Shown here piece by piece: positions 1 to 5,203 of a stretch of 5,203 nucleotides of DNA (position 1 is the first letter of the stretch; the number at the start of each line of letters is the position of its first letter). The notes under the pieces are model-generated. The model had not been told where the DNA came from. It did not search any database and worked only from the letters and a program-made list of their open reading frames with translations. Made by a program: the position numbers and the translations under genes. Source of the DNA: Phormidesmis priestleyi (lineage in GTDB: Bacteria; Cyanobacteriota; Cyanobacteriia; Phormidesmidales; Phormidesmidaceae); NCBI GenBank assembly GCA_003242115.1, contig QBMP01000009.1:1-5203 (forward strand). The letters are read 5' to 3'.

Positions 1-337
1 CCCTCATCACTACCCGCTCAGCGCCCACCATCCCAACGCCACCAACTTCTCTCCCTCACGTCCCCAATTCCCCAATTCCTCAATTCCCCAATTCCCCCAA
101 ATTTCTGTCTTCGGCCAATTCTTCGCCACAGACAAAAATCAATACAAACTTCATCAAAATACCGTACACAACCTACCAAAGTGCATTACTTTAGTCACCG
201 TCAAATCGGAGATTACGGAAGCTTTTTTAAACCTCAAAAACAATCAGTTAATTCAGGCGGTAGGTACCTGGAATACAGCCGGAAAATGGCTACTTTGCCA
301 GCAAATTTTCAAGCCATAAATAAATCAACTCTTCACA
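1..337. other. Non-coding region upstream of the patX-like gene
   Basis: Apart from the octamer repeat, I see no supportable gene here. One plus frame is open from base 1 to a TAA at 340-342, but it has no good start, low-complexity Pro/Ser/Gln-rich content and no recognisable motif. Two GTA-N7-TAC sequences (164-176 and 264-276) miss the NtcA spacing by one base. GCCGGA at 278-283 is one base from the TCCGGA core of HetR-dependent DIF1 promoters, but is far from the gene. Confidence 0.5.
62..103. repeat. Short tandem repeat, CCCCAATT octamers
   Basis: Octamers at 62-69, 70-77 and 86-93 are exactly CCCCAATT, 78-85 differs by one base (CCTCAATT), and 94-103 is a degenerate fifth unit. The tract lies in non-coding DNA about 300 bp before the patX-like gene. 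It resembles the short tandemly repeated repetitive (STRR) heptamers of filamentous cyanobacteria, such as CCCCRRT types, but the period here is 8. The repeat is read directly from sequence; the STRR link is inference. Confidence 0.7.
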
Positions 338-350
338 TATAATTTCCTGA
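338..350 (+). promoter_or_regulatory. Possible patX promoter: TATAAT and DIF1-like TCCTGA
   Basis: TATAAT at 338-343 is a perfect -10 hexamer, though I find no convincing -35 at 16-19 bp upstream. TCCTGA at 345-350 differs by one base from TCCGGA, the core of the DIF1 element reported in the -35 region of HetR-dependent promoters and described just upstream of patX genes. It ends 57 bp before the ATG at 408, within the distance reported for patX. No strong -10 follows TCCTGA at the right spacing (nearest is around 368-375), so the two signals are competing interpretations. Confidence 0.35.
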
Positions 351-407
351 CTCTATAGGAAAGTCAACGTAACAGTGAACAACGACTTGGAAATCACTGT
401 AGCAATC

Positions 408-686
408 ATGCTGACTTCTCATTTCTACCTACTCAGTAGCTGTATTGCCACTGCTTGTGCTATCAATGGTGCTTTTTTTAGCTACGCTGCGACCGCTGCG
501 GCCTTACAGCCTATGCTGTCACGGCATTTTGAACCGGCCACAGCAGCCCTTATCATCGCCGATCGCGGCAGTGGTCGCCTCGGCGATGGGCCAAACGATA
601 CCAAACGCCACCCAACTGATAAACGCGCCATTTCCTACCGAGGCGGTGGGCGATCTGAGCGTTACTCAATGCCTTTCCCAGGCTAG
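408..686 (+). CDS. patX: PatX-like RGSGR peptide precursor, inhibitor of HetR
   Basis: A 92-residue protein from the ATG at 408. Residues about 1-32 are hydrophobic and free of Lys/Arg, ending in a signal-peptidase-like stretch (SYAATAAA). Residues 53-57 are exactly RGSGR (564-578), the pentapeptide with which PatS and PatX bind the HetR hood domain and block DNA binding. A hydrophobic N-terminus plus RGSGR is the published definition of PatX, which co-occurs with HetR in filamentous cyanobacteria; hetR starts 323 bp downstream on the same strand. A GTG at 375 would add 11 residues including two acids, and AGGAAAG lies 11 nt before it, but the ATG gives the better export signal. Odd: 35 residues follow RGSGR and carry a second motif, RGGGR, at residues 78-82. 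Another frame is also open over 415-693. The function is inferred from motif and context; the start is uncertain. Confidence 0.8.
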   Translation: MLTSHFYLLSSCIATACAINGAFFSYAATAAALQPMLSRHFEPATAALIIADRGSGRLGDGPNDTKRHPTDKRAISYRGGGRSERYSMPFPG

Positions 687-1933
<1,247 letters not shown>

Positions 1934-1971
1934 TCTTTTTTCAGCAACACTTTTTCCAGCGATACTTTCAT

Positions 1972-2005
1972 AAAAGCGTATAAAAGCGCTTGTATGGACG
2001 CTTTT
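1972..2005. terminator. Inverted repeat between convergent genes
   Basis: AAAAGCGT (1972-1979) pairs with ACGCTTTT (1998-2005). A second copy of AAAAGCG at 1982-1988 can pair with CGCTTTT (1999-2005) around a 10-nt loop. The element lies between the hetR stop and the stop of the converging coiled-coil gene, and ends in short T runs on both strands, so it could be a weak bidirectional terminator. Confidence 0.45.
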
Positions 2006-2036
2006 GGCAGCGTGTTTTCTTGGTTAGCGTCTCAAG

Positions 2037-3530
2037 TTAGCGCCTAAAGCTACCGGCTTTAGCTTTTTCAAAGGTGGGGAGCTGAACGGCAGATAGGGAG
2101 GTGAGTTTTCTGGGCGATCGCCATTCTTTTACGATCGGTGAAATGCCCGTGGAATCAGCTTCTTCCACTGCTTTATCGGCAGTTTCTCTAGCGGCAGTTG
2201 CTTTAGAGGCATCTTCTGACTTCTTGGTGGTGTCAGGCAGTGGCTTTCCCCAAGGCGAGGGCTCACTAAATCCGACGGGTGGAGTCGAAGCCACAGGTTC
2301 GGCTGGCTGAGCGGGTTGAATAGAGTCATCTGGCGGTTTCGATGCGGCTGCAAAAGACTCAGCCATTTTTGCAGACATTTGTTTAGGCGGTGCTGAAATC
2401 GTATCAGCGAGTGTTTCGGCGGGTGTTTCCTCCTCAGTGAACATGACCCGCTCCAGATCTTGCCAGAGTTCGGCTTCAGCTTCTAGCTCATTCACATCTG
2501 CTGGGTGATGACTTGGGTTGTGACTGGGATACTGACTTTGGTGAGCCGGTTGCTCAATCCCGCGAATTAGGGTTTCTAGGTGAGGATCAATGCCGGTGAA
2601 GGCGGTAGTCGTCCCGAAGGCCCAAGGCATAATCCGCTGAGCTTTGGGCATCGGCACAGGCTCTGAAGCAGCGTTGGCTGTCTTTGCGGCATTGGATGAA
2701 TTGGCTTGGGCTACAGATGGGCGGGCGCTGACGGTAAGCGATTTTTCGAGGGCAGCTTTGAACTGTAGTGTGTAGCGCTGCTGACGCTGAAGGCGCGATC
2801 GCAAGTCACGGCTGATGGCTTCTGCCTTGCGCTGAGCTTCTGCGGCTTCGGCATGTTGCTGTAAGGTCAGCGCAGATTCTTTCTCTAGCTGTACAATTCG
2901 CTCCTGGGCATTATTCAGCTCTGTTTTCAGATTCTCATTAACCAGGGTTTGACGGCTGAGCAACTGTTCGGTGCGATCTAATTGATCGACGAGCTGAGCG
3001 ACTTGCTGCTGGGCGGTATGCGAGAACTGCTGGGCCGAAACCTGCTCGGCAGAGACTTGCTGCCTCAATCGGTTTTGAGCAAATTTGGCGTTTTCGACTT
3101 CGGTATCTAGCACCGCCTGCGAGGTTTCTAAAGCACTTTCTAGCTGCGAAATCCGCACAAGCAAAACATCGTTGCACTCGTTGAGATCGTGAATAAGGGT
3201 GAGCAGTTCATCTTCCCGCTGAGGGCTTAAGGAGACTTCTTGAGAGACTTCTTGAGCCGTTTCCTGAGAAGCTGCGGATGCGGGCAGAATGCCTTCGGCG
3301 GGGATAAAATTTAGCGTTCCTGGAAGATCAGCGCTTTCCCAGCCCTCTTCGCTGTCAGCCTTAGCCTCAGAGCTGGTAATCTCAGAACTTGCAATCTCAG
3401 AACTTGCAACCTCAGAGCCGGTAATTTCAGAAGGAATACTTTGCTCAGCCCTGTTTTGATTATTGGCCCTGTTTTGACTATTGGGTGCGGAGGCATCGGA
3501 CGAAGTTCGCGGCAACTGATTTTCGCTCAT
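2037..3530 (-). CDS. Coiled-coil protein of unknown function
   Basis: I do not recognise this 497-residue protein. Residues 1-100 are polar and look disordered, with pentapeptide repeats ending in SSE (31-55), a duplicated NQNRA-type unit (19-28) and an EVSQEVS repeat (94-100). Residues about 105-266 form a long Gln/Glu/Leu-rich coiled coil (starting EDELLTLIHDLNECND), with one Cys at 119. A linker rich in Ala, Asn and Pro leads to a short, more ordered island at 298-326 (QRIMPWAFG, then DPHLETLIRGIE). Residues 330-460 are again low-complexity, and a basic tail (SPRKLTSLSAVQLPTF) ends the protein. There is no signal peptide or membrane segment, so it is probably cytoplasmic, perhaps a scaffold or a structural or polarity factor; that is a guess. 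It converges on hetR. ATG at 3530 lacks a Shine-Dalgarno sequence, common in cyanobacteria. HIP1 sites at 2114 and 2795 lie within it. Confidence 0.85.
   Translation of the reverse strand: MSENQLPRTSSDASAPNSQNRANNQNRAEQSIPSEITGSEVASSEIASSEITSSEAKADSEEGWESADLPGTLNFIPAEGILPASAASQETAQEVSQEVSLSPQREDELLTLIHDLNECNDVLLVRISQLESALETSQAVLDTEVENAKFAQNRLRQQVSAEQVSAQQFSHTAQQQVAQLVDQLDRTEQLLSRQTLVNENLKTELNNAQERIVQLEKESALTLQQHAEAAEAQRKAEAISRDLRSRLQRQQRYTLQFKAALEKSLTVSARPSVAQANSSNAAKTANAASEPVPMPKAQRIMPWAFGTTTAFTGIDPHLETLIRGIEQPAHQSQYPSHNPSHHPADVNELEAEAELWQDLERVMFTEEETPAETLADTISAPPKQMSAKMAESFAAASKPPDDSIQPAQPAEPVASTPPVGFSEPSPWGKPLPDTTKKSEDASKATAARETADKAVEEADSTGISPIVKEWRSPRKLTSLSAVQLPTFEKAKAGSFRR
2044..2068 (+). 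terminator. Rho-independent terminator for hetR, inside the opposing gene
   Basis: CTAAAGC (2044-2050), loop TACCG, GCTTTAG (2056-2062), then CTTTTT. A perfect 7-bp stem and a T run on the plus strand fit an intrinsic terminator for hetR about 110 bp past its stop. It overlaps the last codons of the minus-strand coiled-coil gene, where it encodes part of the C-terminal AKAGSF. On the minus strand there is no T run after it, so it would act only on plus-strand transcripts. Confidence 0.6.
3366..3440 (-). repeat. 15-bp tandem repeat encoding x-x-(S)-S-E units
   Basis: Five 15-bp units (3366-3380, 3381-3395, 3396-3410, 3411-3425, 3426-3440), mostly starting CTCAGA on the plus strand, encode residues 31-55 of the coiled-coil protein (SIPSE, ITGSE, VASSE, IASSE, ITSSE). 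The second and third units differ by one base, while the last is degenerate. The array sits in the disordered N-terminal region, so copy number probably varies between strains. Confidence 0.85.
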
Positions 3531-3882
3531 AGCTGTGTAGAAATTCGGAGGTAGAAATCGCAGACAGGAAAGTGATATAGACTAAAGGCAATAGCGGCGC
3601 GCTTTTAAGCTTTTTTTGATGGAAATTCGGACGAGTCAACCGTATAGAAATACAGATAAAAATGCAGCACTATTTCATCGAAGCTTAAAAACTATTAAAA
3701 GACTCCCTAAAGTAGTAGCACACAAAGACCAATTACAGTGGATTCAAGCTTAAAACATCTAAAAATTTTGTATTAAGGCGATCGCTCAATCATCGCTCAA
3801 TCACGATGAGCTTTTCTAATCTCGGCTGCTAGCTTCCGGACATTTTTTACAAGCTGTGACAATTCCCAATCTATGTCTCAAT
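3531..3882. other. AT-rich intergenic spacer with repeated 10-mer
   Basis: There are 352 bases between csaB and the coiled-coil gene, both on the minus strand, with no gene I can support. AAGCTTAAAA occurs at 3681-3690 and 3746-3755, and inverted (TTTTAAGCTT) at 3603-3612. An 11-bp tandem duplication containing a HIP1 site is listed separately. A minus-strand TTGACT (complement of 3634-3639) could be a -35 and TATATC (complement of 3574-3579) a -10, but the two are too far apart to form one promoter. The long gap suggests the two minus-strand genes are transcribed separately. Confidence 0.5.
3778..3811. repeat. 11-bp tandem duplication with HIP1 site and small hairpin
   Basis: ATCGCTCAATC is repeated exactly at 3781-3791 and 3792-3802; the first copy completes a HIP1 octamer (GCGATCGC, 3778-3785). 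The second copy can pair with CGATGA at 3804-3809 (6-bp stem, 8-nt loop), or GCTCA/TGAGC at 3795-3799 and 3807-3811, followed on the plus strand by TTTTCT. It lies 3' of csaB, but the T run is on the wrong strand for terminating csaB. Confidence 0.6.
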
Positions 3883-4968
3883 TTATTCTTCGGCCAGCAG
3901 AGCTGTGGCGAGGAGATCCTGGTGCATAAAGGCGCGATCTACTTGGGACTGAATTTGGTCGGGGCTGAGGGCTTCGCCATTGGCGTAGAAGTCGAGCCAG
4001 GTTTTGCAGAGGGTTTGAGGGTCGGTGGGGAAAGGGAGTAAAGGGAGAGAGGGAGAGAATGGAGAAAGCGTCCAGCCGAAGAGAGAGAGATCGTGTGCGA
4101 TCGCATCGACTTTGGGATCATAGCTAATCGCAAAGCTGCGACAGCCTTCGGCGGCGGCCATCACAAGGGCGTGAAAGCGCATACCAATCGTCATTTCTAC
4201 GCCTCGAAATAGGCCTTTGAGCTGCTGTGGCTGAGTTAAATGGTAAAGATGGTGGGGGCCGCTGTTTTGCTGGGTGAGGTAGTCGGCGAGAAATTGAGCG
4301 ATCGCTAAGTCTTTTGCAGGCTGAAAGGGCACCAATAGAATGCAAACCCCGGTGGCTTTTTGAAAGTTACCCAGCGCTTGGGCAAAGCTTTCTAGCCTGG
4401 GCTGGGTAAGGTTTTTGTGAGGGCGGAGGGCGACGGCAACGCGCGGGGCGGGGAAGTCCCAAAGGCCGTCTACGGGTTCGGGTTCTAAGCCCCAAACCGG
4501 ATCAGGTGCTAGCAGACAGGGGCGCTGCCATTGGCTTAACAGGGCTTCGGAGTTGCGATCGCGGACACTCACCTGCACACAGTGAGCTAGGGCTGTGCGA
4601 GTCAGCCACCGGCTAAAAGGTCTATTCAAAGGGCCAATGCCTTGCGCCCAGGCAATCGTTTTGAGGCCCATCGCTTGAGCGAGCAGCATCAGCCCGCCGT
4701 AATACACCGGATTCAGGGCGCTGCTGGCATCTTGCATGAGGCTGCCGCCGCCCCAGATAAAGGCGTCTGAGCGCTGTAAGGCGGCGATCACGGCACTCAA
4801 AGATTTGCGGGGAATGGCTTCTACTTGGTAGCGATCGCGCGTTTGAGCCGGATTGCCCGACAGCACAATCGGGGTGACGGCATCGGGCAGCATTTGCAGC
4901 AGCGCCGCCAACAGCGCCTCATCGCCGCCGTTTCCCATTCCGTAGTAGCCACACAGCACCGCCCGCAT
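3883..4968 (-). CDS. csaB: CsaB-type polysaccharide pyruvyl transferase
   Basis: A 361-residue protein of the polysaccharide pyruvyl transferase family, which transfers pyruvate from phosphoenolpyruvate to cell-surface polysaccharide. In Bacillus, CsaB pyruvylates the secondary wall polymer that anchors SLH-domain proteins; cyanobacteria also carry SLH proteins. Family motifs, in order: GYYGMGNGGDEALL at 7-20, WGGGSLMQD at 72-80, WAQGIGPL at 107-114, SVRDRNSE at 134-141, APDPVW at 154-159, ALRPHKN at 180-186, GMRFHAL at 262-268 with its conserved His, and SYDPKVD at 282-288. Two Rossmann-like halves are expected, with a cytoplasmic location; no signal peptide is seen. The length is typical. 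A Pro/Ser/Leu-rich insert at about 302-317 comes from a purine-repeat tract. The ATG at 4968 lies directly before the first beta strand and glycine-rich motif, which supports the start. The gene is divergent from DUF2499. The exact acceptor is unknown. Confidence 0.92.
   Translation of the reverse strand: MRAVLCGYYGMGNGGDEALLAALLQMLPDAVTPIVLSGNPAQTRDRYQVEAIPRKSLSAVIAALQRSDAFIWGGGSLMQDASSALNPVYYGGLMLLAQAMGLKTIAWAQGIGPLNRPFSRWLTRTALAHCVQVSVRDRNSEALLSQWQRPCLLAPDPVWGLEPEPVDGLWDFPAPRVAVALRPHKNLTQPRLESFAQALGNFQKATGVCILLVPFQPAKDLAIAQFLADYLTQQNSGPHHLYHLTQPQQLKGLFRGVEMTIGMRFHALVMAAAEGCRSFAISYDPKVDAIAHDLSLFGWTLSPFSPSLPLLPFPTDPQTLCKTWLDFYANGEALSPDQIQSQVDRAFMHQDLLATALLAEE
4026..4068. repeat. GGGAG-rich purine tract inside csaB
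   Basis: The plus strand is almost purely purine here, with GGGAG at 4034, 4043 and 4051, and more GA repeats at 4080-4090. On the coding strand it encodes the Pro/Ser/Leu-rich stretch near residues 302-314 of CsaB, between the conserved core and the C-terminal helices. Slippage expansion of a surface loop is the likely origin. Confidence 0.6.
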
Positions 4969-4974
4969 AATTTT

Positions 4975-5014
4975 CTGACCATTTTGTCAGCAGCTTCCCA
5001 TAGCTCTTTAGAAT
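4975..5014 (+). promoter_or_regulatory. Divergent csaB/DUF2499 promoter region with inverted repeat
   Basis: The 95-bp gap between the divergent starts contains CTGAC-N6-GTCAG (4975-4979 and 4986-4990), a possible operator. For the plus-strand gene, TTGTCA (4984-4989) and TAGAAT (5009-5014) form a -35/-10 pair with a 19-bp spacer, putting the start near 5020. The inverted repeat overlaps the -35 and begins 6 bp from the csaB start codon. I could not identify a good csaB promoter. Prediction only. Confidence 0.35.
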
Positions 5015-5063
5015 ACAGAAGAATGCCGACACCTTATTTAATGAACACTGGTTTGATCAGCCT

Positions 5064-5203
5064 ATGCACGCGCTTTCAATTCCCACTTGGATGGTTCATG
5101 TCTCTAGCGTGGTGGAGTGGATTGCCGCGATTTGGTTTGTGTGGCGCTACGCTGAAGCTAGCGGCTATCTGGCCTGGCGATCGCTCTCTTTCGGCATGTT
5201 ACC
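5064..5203 (+). CDS. DUF2499 family protein, 5' part
   Basis: Forty-six complete codons are present before the window ends. The start MHALSIPTWMVHVSSVVEW, followed by a hydrophobic segment (IAAIWFVWRY), a short polar loop and LSFGML, is the pattern I know from the N-terminus of DUF2499, a small membrane protein family conserved in cyanobacteria and plastid-bearing plants. The first membrane helix spans about residues 11-28. The function is unknown. The ATG at 5064 begins the conserved segment; an ATG at 5041 is in another frame. A HIP1 site lies within the gene at 5177-5184. The gene continues past the right edge, so its length and neighbours cannot be judged. Confidence 0.82.
   Translation, partial: MHALSIPTWMVHVSSVVEWIAAIWFVWRYAEASGYLAWRSLSFGML

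Noticed and set aside
164..176. NtcA-like GTA-N7-TAC (another at 264-276)
   Set aside because: The spacing is one base short of the required GTA-N8-TAC.
1..342. Plus-strand frame open from the left edge to TAA at 340-342 (113 codons)
   Set aside because: There is no good start inside the window, the composition is Pro/Ser/Gln low-complexity through the octamer repeat, no motif is recognised, and the stop overlaps a TATAAT box.
3547..3551. GGAGG resembling a strong Shine-Dalgarno sequence
   Set aside because: It is on the plus strand, where no gene starts; the neighbouring gene is on the minus strand.
3603..3619. GCTT-TT-AAGC followed by a T run, possible plus-strand terminator
   Set aside because: The stem is only 4 bp with a 2-nt loop, and no plus-strand gene is upstream.
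3835..3840. Exact TCCGGA (DIF1 core)
   Set aside because: A palindromic hexamer is expected about once by chance in a window of this size, and this one is about 300 bp from the next gene start with no matching -10.
5041..5203. ATG at 5041 opening another frame to the right edge
   Set aside because: The frame starting at 5064 encodes the recognisable DUF2499 N-terminus; the 5041 frame shows no family features.

Overview
The window reads as chromosomal DNA of a cyanobacterium, probably a filamentous non-heterocystous (Leptolyngbya-like) lineage. The evidence is a full-length HetR, the HIP1 octamer GCGATCGC eight times (starting at 2114, 2795, 3778, 4097, 4298, 4555, 4831 and 5177), a CsaB-type pyruvyl transferase and the start of a DUF2499 protein. 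The lineage is inferred from how HetR departs from the Anabaena sequence as I remember it; no database was consulted.

Layout. 1-407 is non-coding: an octamer repeat (CCCCAATT) and a possible promoter. 408-686 (+) encodes a small protein with a hydrophobic N-terminus and an exact RGSGR pentapeptide, the motif of the HetR inhibitors PatS and PatX; I call it patX. 687-1009 holds a perfect NtcA box (GTA-N8-TAC) with a well-placed -10 box. 1010-1933 (+) is hetR. hetR converges on a minus-strand gene (3530-2037) for an unrecognised 497-residue coiled-coil protein; the apparent hetR terminator lies inside that gene's last codons. An AT-rich 352-bp spacer with a repeated 10-mer follows. 4968-3883 (-) is csaB. 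A 95-bp divergent region separates csaB from a DUF2499 gene that runs off the right edge.

How the parts work together. patX and hetR form an inhibitor/activator pair: HetR is the master regulator of differentiation or patterning, and RGSGR peptides bind its C-terminal hood domain and block DNA binding. The NtcA box suggests hetR is switched on directly by nitrogen limitation. The most unusual points are a second, RGGGR, motif in the PatX-like protein, substitutions in HetR at residues studied in Anabaena (S152 and D256 equivalents), and a recent in-frame 12-bp duplication in hetR. The coiled-coil gene, csaB and the DUF2499 gene have no evident mechanistic link to the hetR module.
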